Source: Hofstenia miamia
Taxonomy: Eukaryota > Xenacoelomorpha > Acoela > Hofsteniidae
Direction: 5' to 3'
Length of the DNA stretch: 64,000 nt
Assembly (NCBI GenBank): GCA_900660155.1
Contig: CABFPE010000716.1
Location: forward strand, 303,569-367,568
In this document: piece by piece, positions 45,933-58,239 of the stretch
How the letters are laid out: the number at the start of each line of letters is the position of its first letter
How positions within the stretch are numbered: the stretch's first letter is position 1
The notes under the pieces: model-generated
What the model was told of the DNA's origin: nothing
Databases searched by the model: none
The model's input: only the letters and a program-made list of their open reading frames with translations
Made by a program: the position numbers and the translations under genes

Positions 45933-45938
45933 AATAAA
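45933..45938 (+). terminator. PolyA signal of Ly6 gene B
   Basis: AATAAA 44 nt downstream of the TAA stop. Confidence 0.6.
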
Positions 45939-45939
45939 T

Positions 45940-46517
45940 TTATTAACACTTGTACAAAATTCAAATGAAAAATATAATAATGCACTTGGTTGTAAAATTT
46001 TTTATGATTAAATTGTTTCAATAGCTTTATCCTTGATGACCTAAGTTGTTGGGTTTGAGTTTTCATTAGTATTGTTATATTTTATTAACCTTATCTACAA
46101 TTTGAAAATTACTGGAGTCTTCTTTTCATTACAGAAATCTTCACAAATTCTTTAACTTAAAAATTGAAATTCAGAAGAAGTGTAATGGCTTTAAATGACT
46201 GTAACTTCATTAGTAAATCACATTTTTGTGTTTAAGCAGAAAATCAGAAAATTTTGCATGCCCAATCAGAAACTCACCAAGAAATCTATAAAACACATTG
46301 AACAGCTATGCCCTTAAATCAAATGATATTTATCTTGGGGAATTAAGGAGTTGTATTGAGTTGGAGAAACCTCCAAATCTCTTCTTTTTTTGTTGGAAAA
46401 GATAGATCTCAGGTCAAACTGCCATTCATGTGTATGATTCATAATTTATTTTTGAAATATATTGCACATGATGACATGTGCATGAAAACATGTAGCCCTT
46501 GTTTACTACAATGGGAA
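45940..46517. other. Stretch without recognisable gene
   Basis: 3' flank of Ly6 gene B up to the mariner. No feature seen. Confidence 0.35.
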
Positions 46518-46519
46518 TA

Positions 46520-47844
46520 CAAGGGTTAGTCAATATGTCTTGCACATTTTTTCATGTACAAGGTTTTATAAGGTTTTCATGTACCATCATGTCATAGTAT
46601 GTAAATATTTGTCTCTTGGAACAACTTCTATCACTGTATACTTAATATTTGCTTAATTTTCTATCCACTCTATTCTCTGTTTGCAGGTAATAATCTATCG
46701 AAAATGTTCTCTCATCAGAGAACACACCTATGTGAAGATCGAGTTTATGCAAAATAAGCAACAATTGGAAATTCATGCTGCATTGGTAGAAGCTTGCAAG
46801 GAGGAGGCTGTCAATCATTTGACTGTTACTCAATGGTTTCAGAGGTTTCAAGATGGTGACATGAGCATCGAAGACAAAGAGCACAGTGGTTGACCAGTTT
46901 CTGTCACTGATCAAGAACACAAAGAACGAGTCCAAGAACTCTTGGAGGAGGACAGGCAGATAACTTGCGATGAAATTGCCACTGAGATCAGCATCAGTCA
47001 CGGGTCCATTTACAAGATTCTTACAGACAATCTTGGCAAAAGGAAGGTAACGGCTCAATGGGTTCCTCATCACCTCAAGGATGAAGAAAAGCTTTCCCGC
47101 TACAGGATATTGATGCAGTAGCGCCAAAGATACCATTGAGAAGGAGAGAGCTTCCTCCAAAGAATTGTGGCTATTGATGAAACGTGGATTCGATTGTACG
47201 AGCCTGAACTGAAGTGGCAGTTGAGTGAGTGGCAGCACCCTGATTCTCCACGTCCACAAAAGTACAGGCGTGAACAAAGCAAAGTGAAGCAAATGATGAT
47301 CTTTGCTTATGATTACATCAGCATCATTCTTGCTGATGCTGTTCTGGTTGGACATACCGTCAAAAAAGAATACTACGCTGACTTCATCTTCAAGAAACTG
47401 AGGACTGCCATGAGGAGAAAAAGACCAAACCTCCAGCCTCTCATCCTGCATGACAATGCCCACTGTCATACTGGACAAACCATTGTGGAGACTCTGGACA
47501 ACTTGAATTGGGAAGTTTTGCCTCACCCGGCATACAGTCCGGATTTGAGTCCTCCTGACTTTCATCTCTTCCCAAAACTCAAGGAACCCATGAGAGGGAA
47601 GTGGTACTCAACATTGGACGAATTGTCTGCAGCAGTGAAGATCCGCATTCGAGCAATGAACACAGAGGGTACCGAAGACATTTTCAAACTGACACAAAGA
47701 TGGGAAAGTGTGATCTGCAATGGTGGAGACTACATCAATGGATTGTAAATGTGTATATATTCATGTTTTAAAATACAGTTTGGTTTATTATACTTTGTTT
47801 TGTTACTAAAATAGAAATGTGCAAGACTTATTGACTAGCCCTCG
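46520..47844 (+). mobile_element. Mariner transposon, full length, inactivated by stops
   Basis: Inverted ends (CAAGGGTTAGTCAATATGTC at 46520; in complement CGAGGGCTAGTCAATAAGTC at 47844) with TA on each side, 1325 bp. The transposase frame runs from about 46747 (MQNKQQLEIHAALVEACKEE) to 47748. HTH region VTQWFQRFQDGD, then catalytic D in VAIDETWIRL, D in ILHDNAHCHT, and D in SPDLSPPDFHLF with 34 residues between the last two: DD34D. The frame is kept throughout but has three in-frame stops (46891 TGA, 47119 TAG, 47137 TGA), two of which could have come from CGA codons by CpG decay. The long minus-strand ORF opposite is only its shadow. Confidence 0.93.
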
Positions 47845-48044
47845 TAGTTAGAAAATTGTTTGTTTTATTAGACATTATAATAGATATATATTTGTGGGAA
47901 TTTCATTTCCTCACATTAATTGAAAGATTACATTCTGTAAATGGTTGACACAAACTTTGCGATTCAGAATGGGCATCATAATTTTCAAGTGAACACTGAA
48001 ATTGTTCAATTTTAATGGAATTTTATTGTTGATGGAAAAATAGC

Positions 48045-49960
48045 TTTGTAAGCAAACTTTTGATTATATTAAAAATGTACAAAGGATAAAAAGGCATATA
48101 GAGACACATTTTGTAATTTAAATACAACCATGTATGACAAGTAATTATTTGCAAGTTACTTATGCTATATAGTTAGTTGTAAAGTTGCACCCATAGAATA
48201 TTTGAATGTGAAAATATTAAATCTCGTTATCTAACTCTGGAAAATATAGGAAATAAACACAAGCAAGGAATGATCCAGTCTTTGCAAATTTATTTCAGAA
48301 TAACTCTTATACATTAAATTAAGAAATCTATAATTTAGTTTAATGCATTTCTAATCAATATTTTAAGAACACTCCTTTAAAAAATTGCAATCTCTTATCT
48401 TAAATGAATAAGCTGTTTGTTCAACTTCTCTATGAAATTAATATCTCAATTGCATGGCTAAATGTATACGCCATTTGAAAAGGACATGAAAAATCAGGTT
48501 GCTTGAATTTCAATAACCTGTGCTAATTTTCTTGAGATAGAGTGACGTATACCTCAATAGATAGGGAAGCATTTTTTAAAATTGTCATGGTATATAAATC
48601 AATATTTTACCAGCAATTACTGTTAACTAAGAAATTCTTTTAAGGTAGCAGGCATGATAAATTGATTTATTAGAAATTACAATGTACTACAACATAATAT
48701 TTAGTTTGTTTCTATGGTTGTGCACAATCATTTAAAACATTTTTGTTATCTCAATAAAAACAATATGCTTACAATACAGGAAATTAAAACAAAATTGGAA
48801 GAACCATCAACATGCATTTCTCAAATGCATATCTTCACTAGGATAGGCCAGTAATGGACTTAGTATATTTTACTTCAATTTTACTTTAAAAATTTAAGCG
48901 ATTGGCTTTTCCTTATTTCTACAGCTAATTCACTGCATGAGGTACTGTGCTAGATAAAATGAGTTTTCCCAAATGTTGAGTTTTAATTAAACTTGCAGGA
49001 AAGCATAACTAATATAAAAAAATCAAGATTAATTATCCTTAATTTTCTTCAATATTGTAGCTGAATTTACCTAATTAAATTTTCATGCTTGATCAATTGC
49101 ATTAGTACCACCATTACACAGCACACCAGAAATTATATAATACAATTTGGAAAATCTCATCCACTCCTGTTTCAATTACAGCAATGTAGTTATAATGCAT
49201 GCAAACTGAGAATGAGATATCAGCCACATGTGGGAAGCTGCCTCAGGAAATTGAAATATTGAAAATCTTTTAATGTTATTGGTTTGGAAATATATCAAAT
49301 TTGTTGAAGATAGTGACAAGTCAAGAGTTGTATGCAATGCACAGGTCATCTTTCTTATCAAGAGGAGCTATGTCACATGATATATACTTTTTGACTATTT
49401 GAACATGTACTACATCTCATAAATTCACTAAAAAAATATTTGATAATAAAAATACAAAATGACGTCCACATCAATAAATCTGGAGACTTGTGTGCATTGA
49501 CATTTCCAATATCAGATGCTTGTCTGTAATGAATGAAATGAAGATGTTAACTTAACACTAATGATAATCTTTAAGGGAATGTTAGTTGCATTATATTTTC
49601 ATAAATTAACAAATATTGAGCTTTCATTTCAGCAAATTGTTTTATATTTTTGCATAAGAATTTTTAAGGAAATTTCACTTGCATTTGATGGTACATAGTT
49701 AGATGTAGAGTTTTTCCAGAATATCTTTCATAATTTCTGTTAAGAAATTTCACAAATGTCTGTTAGTTGATTCCTGAGGAATATATCACTTAATGAAACT
49801 GACACTTTGCTTTTGAAGACTTATTCCTGCTTTAAATGTGGCATAATTACTAAAACAGGCGATGAATATGAAAGTGTTAAGTTCTTGTGAGGATTGCATT
49901 TTACTTTTAATAGAAGTGGATAATCAGCATTATTACATATCAATTCAAACAAAGGGTAAA
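48045..49960. repeat. Segmental duplication, second copy (carries dead Ly6 copy C)
   Basis: Counterpart of 40660-43760, colinear through flank and exon 1, without the MITE at 42387-43140. It lies in direct orientation about 7.4 kb downstream, with a mariner in the spacer. Confidence 0.78.
49690..49960 (+). pseudogene. Dead Ly6/uPAR copy C, exon 1 only
   Basis: Matches exon 1 of gene B: AAATTTCACAAATGTCTGTTAG at about 49746-49767, then a frame reading NISLNETDTLLLKTYSCFK. The codon for the first cysteine is now TGA, and the frame breaks after DEYE (the segment coding MSGSW is lost). The end with CCSYSNGCN and the donor is eroded. No second exon was found downstream; a LINE fragment starts at 50036 instead. 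Arose by the tandem duplication of the gene B locus and then decayed. Confidence 0.8.
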
Positions 49961-50035
49961 TATGATTCAAGAAGATATTGGTTTTGTAAAATCCCTTTCC
50001 CTATGGAAATCAGGAATAAACAGGTTCAAATAATA

Positions 50036-50420
50036 TCAGGTTTGATACTGAAGAAGGTAAGGTCTTGTCATGTCTGAACTACAAGGTAAGTGAACAATTT
50101 GGTAGTAATACACTTTTCCCTGAGGATTCAAGATGCAAAATTCAGTTTTTTCTAAGCTGTTGTTTAATTTGTGCATGTTAAAATATTTACATAATTTTTT
50201 ACAATTTTGTTCTGCATTATTTATTACTTGATTTAGGGATGTATTTCCATTAAAAGTGCATGTATCATCAGTGTATTGAATCAATTGACAATTTGTATGT
50301 TGCTGCATGTTGTTTTCATATATGTTAAAATTAACAGTGCAAGAATGGTACCTGTGGTACTCTGTTTATTATAGATAGCCAATTAGAGAAAGTATTAGTA
50401 GTAAGGGAAGAACAGACCCC
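50036..50420 (-). mobile_element. LINE reverse-transcriptase fragment
   Basis: The minus strand reads NCQLIQYTDDTCTFNGNTSL (the YxDD block) followed by LCKYFNMHKLNNSLEKTEFC, the following RT segment; just upstream, GVPQ-like remnants appear in shifted frames near 50310-50360. Truncated at both ends. Confidence 0.7.
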
Positions 50421-50424
50421 TTCC

Positions 50425-50890
50425 AGATGGGACACCTTGAAGTTCTCGTAACACTTAGATGATTCATCAATATCAGAGGCTGGTTTAATTAGTGAGTCAT
50501 TCTACTTGACAAATGTTTTTGACAGCTTACTAATAGATTTTCAGCGACATCATATACTTGACATTTTTAAGTGTATCAATTAATGGATTTTCAAGTAGCT
50601 AGTTTAGTGATTTGTGACACTTTTTTTATTGATTTTCATGGTGATTCATTTTCATGTTGGGGCCTATTTAGTTTACATTCATGGTGTGTTTTGCTATAGT
50701 GACACTACATGATTTTGGTTGCTATACTGCACATTATTCACATGGCTTACACATGTGTGTTTTATAATAACATACTTCAAAAAATTTCATATGTTTCAAT
50801 TGATTAACCATTGCTACAAACAATGTTTATTTCATTTTTGGTATTATACTACACGTAAAGGCTACACACCATTTTTGTTAATATACCTTG
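50425..50890. other. Stretch without recognisable gene
   Basis: Between the LINE piece and the Ty3/Gypsy fossil; no recognisable end repeats. Confidence 0.35.
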
Positions 50891-50954
50891 TTATCACACA
50901 TTATGTTTTGTTGATCAATTTTCCATAATTTTGAAAAGCTTACACATACAGTGT

Positions 50955-51555
50955 TTATCCCATTTTTTGGGAAAACTTGCAATTTAATCATAGTTTTATT
51001 TAATCTTTCCACTGCACCATTTGCCTGTGGGTGATACGCCATTGTTTTTTCCATCAGTTTCATCATTTCTTCAAACAGTTTACTTTCAAACTGTACTCCT
51101 CTATCTGATATTATTGCTTGCATCAGTCCAAACTTTAAAATCCATTCTTTCATAATCTTGTCTGCTACTATTTTCGCCATTGTTGAGTCTAGTGGTATCA
51201 TACAAGCATATTTCGTAAAATTGTCAACTAGGACCAATATATACTGATACCCTTCATCATCCTGAGATAATTTCTCTAGATCTACATGCACAATTTCATT
51301 GGGTGCTGTCGCCATTATTTTTTCAAGCGGTGCAGTTTGTACTGGAAAATGACTCTTATTGTTTATAAGACATGTATTACATTTGTTAATGATGTCTTCG
51401 ACTGTTTTTCTAATACTTGTCATTATAAACCGAGTGTTAAAGGTATTTTCTGTCTGTATTATCCCCAAGTGCCCGTTTTCATGCACCTTTCTAACTAATT
51501 CTCTTTTGTAATATTCAGGAATCACTATTCTCAACGTCTTCCCCTCTATGTACAA
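50955..51555 (-). mobile_element. Ty3/Gypsy fossil: integrase part
   Basis: Recognisable HHCC-type zinc region (VHENGHLGI, CNTCLINN) and the integrase core blocks VHVDLEKL, IISDRGVQFES and AYHPQANGAVERLNKT. Fossil. Confidence 0.8.
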
Positions 51556-53061
51556 AACTCTATGTACAAAAGTCCATTTCTATTTAATTTCCATTTGTAT
51601 CTTTGAAAATAGCTCTTGGCTTCCTTTCCTAGCATCCAATTGTCATCATGCATTTTTTCTTGTATATCTCTGAGAATCATATCAGTTTTCTGTTTTTCAA
51701 TTATGTCTTTTTTGGTTATTTCTTCCTTAATTGTTATTGGCATAATTGTATTTCCCTTCTTATCCACATTAATATCAGGTAACTCAGCATACTCATTATG
51801 CGACATAAATTGAAATTGTTTCTTTTCACCATCCACTTTTTCCAAATCTCTCTGGTATTCTGGCAATACTGTCCAAAAATCTGCATTTTTATGCAACGTT
51901 CCTTTCTGATGCTCTATGTTGAATTTAAACCCCAATCAAGTATTCTATCCATCTAGATATGATTTAGGATTTATTAACCAAAAACTTTTTGAGCCATGCT
52001 AGTCCACTATTATCTGTTCTTACCCTAACTGTTTGACCTGTTAAAAAATAATGAAATTTCTTTATACTTTCAACTAACGCCAACATTTCCAATTTCATTG
52101 AGCCATAGTTTTCTTTGCTTTGCTTCAATTTACGACTAAAAAACTGTATAGGCACCTCTTTGCCATCCTTTATTTGACCTAGACATGCTCCTATTGCGAC
52201 ATTACTCACATCACAATTGAGGATAAATTCTTTGTCATAATCAGGTGTATTCAATAATGGCATCCTACTTAACTCATCTTTTATGTTGTCTAGTTGTTCC
52301 TGTTCTCTCCATGTCCACTCAAAGGTTTTATTCTTTTTAAGTAATTCTGTCATCTTACTGGTTTTATGAGCCACATTGGATATGAATGAACCATAATAAT
52401 TAATGAAACCCATAATTCGCTGTAAATCCTTTTTTGTTCTCAGACTGCTAATATTTTGTATCATTTCTTTCGCATTATTTTTCATTCTTATTTCGCCTTT
52501 TTGAATTTGTCTCCCCAAGAATACTACTTGTTCTTTTAGAATTTCACATTTATTTCCATTAACACATAACCCTGAATTATACAAGATTTTTAATGTTCTG
52601 TCCAGTTTATCAAAGTGTTCTTCAATTGTATCACTTGCTATTAATATGTCATCTATATTAGCACTTATACCTTTTTCAATTTTCTTATTATTCTGTTTCA
52701 GAACTTTCGTTACATATCTTTGAAACGTAGCTGGGGCATTACATAATCCAAAAGCCACATACATCCATTCAAATAGTCCATATGGCGTTATAAATGCTGA
52801 TTTCTCAATGTCCGTAGGCTCCATTGGCACCTGCCAGTACACTTTACACAAATCTATACAGGTGTAAAATTTATTCTTACTAGCTTCATATATGATGTCC
52901 TCTATCCTCGGGAGTGGATAGGCATCTTTCTTGGTAATATTGTTGAGTTTCTGGAAATCTATACAGAATCTATATTTATCACCTTGCTTTACAAAGACAG
53001 TTGGCACAGCATATGGACTCTCACTCAGCCTTATTATTTTGTTATCTATCAATTCATTCAA
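51546..53061 (-). mobile_element. Ty3/Gypsy fossil: reverse transcriptase and RNase H part
   Basis: RT blocks FCIDFQKLNNITKKDAYPLP, IDLCKVYWQVPM, FGLCNAPATFQRYV and NIDDILIASD; tether/RNase H block ILNCDVSNVAIGACLGQ. Typical Ty3/Gypsy. Fossil. Confidence 0.88.
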
Positions 53062-53651
53062 GATGGTGTTATAGTGTTCTTTCAGATGTTCAGGGATGGC
53101 AGTCTTATCGCCTCCTCTGTCATTTTCATTATTTTGTGCGTCTCTCCCACTGCCTTGCCCACGCTTATCTCACCGTAGTTAAATATTCTTGCATGTTTTT
53201 TCAGTATCTCTTTCAATTTTTTTCTTTCCTCTTTGCTCAAGTGCTGATATTCTTCCTCTTTGATTTCCGGTATTTGATATTCCATTTCTTCTTCTTCTAT
53301 TGTATTGATTGCTTTGTTTACCATTGTTTTTTCGGTCTTCACTTTCTTCCTTTTTAGTTTTAAGGTATCCTTTTTTATATTAACCACATGATTTGGTGCA
53401 TTTAACATTGGTATGGTTCCTATTCCTTCCTTTAATACACACAAGCTTGATGGAATCGATCATGACTTCAGCTGTTATGTGTTTTTCTGTTTCTATTTGA
53501 CACATTTTCCAATTATTCAGTAGAATTTTTATGTCCTCCTTAAATTGAAATTGTATTATATCTGTGTCTTGCTCCTCCTCGCAGGTTTTTATCCCTTCTT
53601 TCTGCACTGATATGGTCTTGTTGGTATAATCGATAATGCATTTATTATCCA

Positions 53652-53918
53652 TTAAAAAATCATTCCCCAATATGACTTCATAGGGTAGTGAATTTTTCTC
53701 CATGTCAATGACAGTAACTTTTGCGAAAATGTAGTATTAGCAATTCTCATTGGTACCTCCATTAATTTACCTTTGATATCAATGTAATCTCCCGATGCAT
53801 TTAGTAGTCTGCTTTTTTCACTTTTCAATTTTCTATTGTCAAATCCTATTTTCGCCGCACATTTGTCAGTAATGATTGATATTACTGCTCCTGTATCTAT
53901 GGTTGCCTTGACCATCAC
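53652..53918 (-). mobile_element. Ty3/Gypsy fossil: aspartic protease part
   Basis: The block VKATIDTGAVISIITDKCA has the DTGA active-site signature of retroelement proteases. Fossil. Confidence 0.75.
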
Positions 53919-54007
53919 TCCATTTATTACAACTGTAATTGTATTTGTCTTGATTAGGTCTGTTACAATTAGAACAGGTGCATGGTTTACCGGAGACGGC
54001 GCTCCCT

Positions 54008-54760
54008 CTAGTTTAAAGTTTCACTTTCCATCTCTTCTATTTGTTCAGATTCATCTTCATTGTCTAATAGATCTTCCTCGTCAAAGTATGCCTCTTCTTC
54101 TTTGATAAAGTTAATCTGCCTTTTGCAATATTTTTTCGTATGGCCTTTTTTTCCACATGTCTGACATTTTAAGTCTTTCCTATTTATCCGTTTTACTGTT
54201 CCATCTTTTAACTTTATCTTTATGATTTCATCTTTCAGTTTTTCATTTTGATCTTTTCTTATTTTGTTAGTTCCACTCACCATTGCTGGTATCACTTTCA
54301 TTATCTCTGAATTTTTATTGATTCGGGCATTATTTTCCATCATGACCTGTATCCCCAAACCTTTCCTTATCATTCTTTCTAATGAATCATCAGCATCACA
54401 TTTAATTTCGAACTGTTGTCGAATTGGTTCTGGTAATCCTTTACATATATGAGAAAATAAGTCATATTTGGAATATGTGCTTTCTCTAGAACTCAATTTC
54501 AATAGCCTCTCCACTTGCGACATATAATTACGCAAATCTTCTCTTTTATTCATTTTCAAGCTGTTTAATAACATCTGACACTGACTTTTGAAACTTTCGT
54601 CATTGTAATACTGCTGATACTCTCTGATTAATTTTTTGTAATCTGTTTTAGTTTCCAGATCCAATACCAAATAGTGCTGGTACGCTGCTCCTCCTAAATA
54701 TAGAGGAAATCTTGCTGCTGCTTGCTTTCTTTCATACTCATTTCGAACATTTGAATCCAT
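54008..54760 (-). mobile_element. Ty3/Gypsy fossil: gag part with zinc knuckle
   Basis: Capsid-like region (ARFPLYLGGAAYQHYLVL, GLPEPIRQQFEIKCD) followed by a CCHC knuckle (CQTCGKKGHTKKYC) and an acidic tail. Fossil. Confidence 0.82.
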
Positions 54761-55607
54761 TCTTTGAATGTAGGAGAGTAACTATCTACTCTCCCCGTAA
54801 ATTTCAGTAGTATTGCTTTGCATGCTGGCGTATCATTGTCTTCCTCCTCCGACAATATCATCTCTTCATAGATTGGTTTTATTTCGGTTGTGTTTTTGCA
54901 TTTTTCCTTAACCTGCTTTGTTATATTCACAACTAATTTTTCTACAAATTCGTCTTCTGTTTGACAATCTTTATACATTTCAGCTTGCACCTCCTTCATT
55001 GGTATACTACCAATTCGTTTCTCCAGTTCCTGTATTACTGTATTTTTTATCACTTTAACACTGTCTTTCTCTTTTTCCGTTGTTTTCTCATTTGTCAATG
55101 ACATTAAGTGGATCTTGTCTTTCAAATCGTCTATTTCAAGTTGTTTCAGTATGTTATCTTCTCTTAAGTTAACATTTTCTTCATGCATTTGAGTCATCAT
55201 TTGTTGCAAATTCTCACTTTGCATTTTATTTCTTTATTCACTTCTATCAATTTTTCAATCTGTTTTTAAAAAACATTTCTTTGTTCAGTTAACCTTAGAC
55301 TAGTGTCTTGTGTGATTTCTTCAATGTGTTTATCTTTCTCAGCATTCACCAACTCTATTTCAAACATTCTTTGAGTCAAGTTTTCTATTTGTAACATTAA
55401 CTCTCGCCTTTTGTTATTGTTGTCCTCTATTATCTTCATCAATTCAGTTATCAAAAATTTTGTATTTTCTTTCTCTGGTTGCAAAATTATTTCCATTGGG
55501 GAATTCTGACTTTCTGGGGATGTATTAACATTTGCTGGGGTTATTTGATTTTGGGGTGTTCTCTGTGTTTTGGGTTTAGTCCTCTGCTTCTTCCGTGAAT
55601 TTACCAT
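54694..55607 (-). mobile_element. Ty3/Gypsy fossil: coiled-coil N-terminal gag region
   Basis: Lys/Glu-rich sequence with heptad-like spacing (ITELMKIIEDNNNKRRELML; LREDNILKQLEIDDLKDKIH). A long coiled-coil segment ahead of the capsid-like region is unusual but occurs in some invertebrate Gypsy lineages. Fossil. Confidence 0.55.
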
Positions 55608-55659
55608 TTCTATTATTACTGGAGGTAACTATTTACTGATCTCCTTTACCAGTTTTGTT

Positions 55660-57475
55660 GTACTTAGGGTTACTATTGCTTGTCATGTCTGCACTTGTAT
55701 TACTTACTTCCATTGAATGAGAAGAAACAACTATCTTGACTCACTCATCAGTAATATTTCTTGTTCAAAACATTTTGTACTCTTCAATTAACTATTTACA
55801 CCAATTGTATTTCCACTGTACAGTCTCTCCTTCATGCACGTTGTTCAAGTGCCTGTAACAGTCACCATGTAGAATCATGCCAATCCACCACTAGTATATA
55901 ATTTAGAGAAAACCTATTACTTTTCTTAGATAACACAATTAGCAGAGTTGACATTCTCCTAGTTCTCTCCTTCACCATAAGTGTTTGGGTTATTAACTTA
56001 AATTAATATGCATTAGCTTTTCTAACTGCATAACTTACTCCAGCTTATTTAGATAAAGTCGAGAAAATGGAAGACAGGATCAACACTCAAATGTGGCCAT
56101 GCATTTCCAGAAACACACTGATCAGCTGCATCTACAAATGGAGCTGTCTTTTCAAAGTAGAAACCATCAAAGGAATTGGTATGTGAATAGCGAACTCAGT
56201 GTCATGGGATTTGTAACTACTTAAGAATTTAGTGCATTGATTGTTTTTGTTATTATGAATTTGTATAAGGAACAGATTAATGCAAACAGGATGCTTGAGT
56301 AGCTTATTATTGAGCCTTACATGTAATAACCCTACATATATAGAAATACATAATAGCCCTCAATACATGTAAACAATCAATGCCACCTTCAGAAAAAGAT
56401 AGACATGAGTTGGCCAAAGGTCTACCATAAGAAGCAATGAGCAACTTGTTGTGACTATTAAACAATCTATACGTAATAAAATATAAAGATAAGATTTATA
56501 TAACCATCTAAGTATAAGTAATATTAAATCACTGATCATAAGATAACATAATAGCTGACTAAAGTTCATTGATAGGGAAGTTGACATGTAAAACATAATA
56601 TTTGCAATCATAATAACAGGCAAGCAACAACAAGTAAGAAAGCTATAACAATAAAAAACTCCTACACCTATCCATAACCTAAGAGCACAAAAGGTAACTA
56701 CAGCTGTCCCCTCCCAGCTGTGGAATAGCTATTAGGAGCTGCTCCAGCATACCTTTAACTGGATGTGGGAACCACCATACAATTACCCTAGCTCGTAAAC
56801 ATTTAGCTTTCCATCAGAATATAAAATAACCTGACAAGAGAAAATAAATCCAAATTAGATTTGCTCATCATTAATTACATCACTTCAAGCATATTTATAG
56901 CACTTTGTAATAAACAACTAAATACTTGACTAGTACCTGTTAATTACTTCTTGTTTACAGTTTTCCCTTGTTTAATATTTCTGTTAACAATTACGCAACA
57001 TCAGCATTAATTTGACTATGCTGTTTGACCATCTATCATTTTGTCAAATACTGTTGAGCATAATTTTAAATATAATTGCACAAAACGTTTACAAAATGAA
57101 ATAATCAATCCTATCATGTTTTTACATTTTAATCATTATAATCATTATCAATATTTTTAGTCTTTGTTTCCTTCATCCTTTCCTCTCATCTTGACCACAC
57201 ATGATAGTTGATGGATTATGTCACACTACATTTTGTTTTCAAAACACACTATTTCATTTATGAAAACACCATTTTGTTTCTAAGCAAACAAATTATTTTA
57301 ACCTGTTTTTCAAATGTGTTGCTGTTTTTCATTGTAAAATTCCATTCCTTTTTGGTAATATTCAAATACAGAAAAATGAGAAATATTTGGTTACATGTGT
57401 AATACACATTAGAACCAACCTACATGTTTGGAAAGAGAAAAATGTAGTTTAATGCATAAACATAAATTTTGTTTT
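55660..57475. other. Stretch without recognisable gene
   Basis: AT-rich; may include the remaining 5' end of the Gypsy fossil, but no LTR was identified. A GC-richer patch at about 56700-56800 (AGCTGTCCCCTCCCAGCTGT) has no recognised identity. Confidence 0.35.
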
Positions 57476-57479
57476 CCTA

Positions 57480-57925
57480 AAAATTATACATGCAAAATGT
57501 TATTAATATAATTTATACACACAGACACACACATTTTAATATACAATATTAATATATTAGTTTTTACACAGCAATCTTTTCTTTACACCTCTTTTCTTGA
57601 CTTTCCATGTTTTTTTCACTTTTTGTACAAATTTGCAGATTGATACATCTTTATCAACTCACACATGATTTTTTGGGGTAGTATACATTTGCTGACTGAT
57701 ACATATTTTATCAACTTTTCCTTGTTTTTTCACTTTTACTTGCTTTATATGGCTGCATACATTTACATGGGTTTTCCAAATTTCACTGCTTTTCTCGACT
57801 TACACACTATTGTTCAATTGTATTTGATTTATAGGCCTTGTTTACATGATTGTATGCATCCCTTAGTGTTCCACTTTTCCATTGTTTTGTATCACACAAT
57901 TCCATGATATTCACTGCATTTGCTC
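57480..57925. repeat. Interspersed repeat shared with 7470-7960
   Basis: Reverse-complement relative of 7470-7960 with the same order of landmarks (ATATCATGGAATTGTGTGAT, GGCCTATAAATCAAAT, AGTCAGCAAATGTATAC). It lies just outside the visible left arm of the large inverted repeat. Confidence 0.6.
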
Positions 57926-58239
57926 TAAATGTATAAACTTGAACTTAGTGTTGTGGGATTCATGTTAAATTCATTAGCAAAACATGAGAATTAGCTTTTT
58001 TATTTTTGTAATGTAGCAATGAAACACAGATAATTTTCACCAGGGGATATATAAAGTTGTTTTGTCTTTAAAGCTAAAACATGTACAAATAAAGAATATA
58101 TTAAACCACATCAATTTTATGTAGTAAAACACCATTTGCATATAAACTATAATTGCTAAGCAATGAGTGTAAGGCGTTATTTATTAAACAATGTATGATG
58201 GAAATAGAGATAATACAAAAATGTATATAGGCTTTTCTC

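Larger units (their letters stand above)
50900..55607 (-). mobile_element. Ty3/Gypsy retroelement fossil (gag-pol), broken
   Basis: Minus-strand order: gag with a coiled-coil N-terminal part, protease, reverse transcriptase/RNase H, integrase. All major parts are recognisable and still have long open stretches, so it is younger than the fossil at 24-27 kb, but it is broken in a handful of places and its 3' end appears truncated. No LTR pair was recognised on either side. Confidence 0.85.

Noticed and set aside
46642-47565. 307-residue minus-strand ORF
   Set aside because: It lies exactly opposite the mariner transposase and has no domain of its own; a coding shadow.
52984-53357. Hydrophobic plus-strand ORFs resembling membrane proteins
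   Set aside because: Antisense shadows of the Ty3/Gypsy fossil; Lys/Glu-rich coding read backwards gives Phe/Leu-rich sequence.
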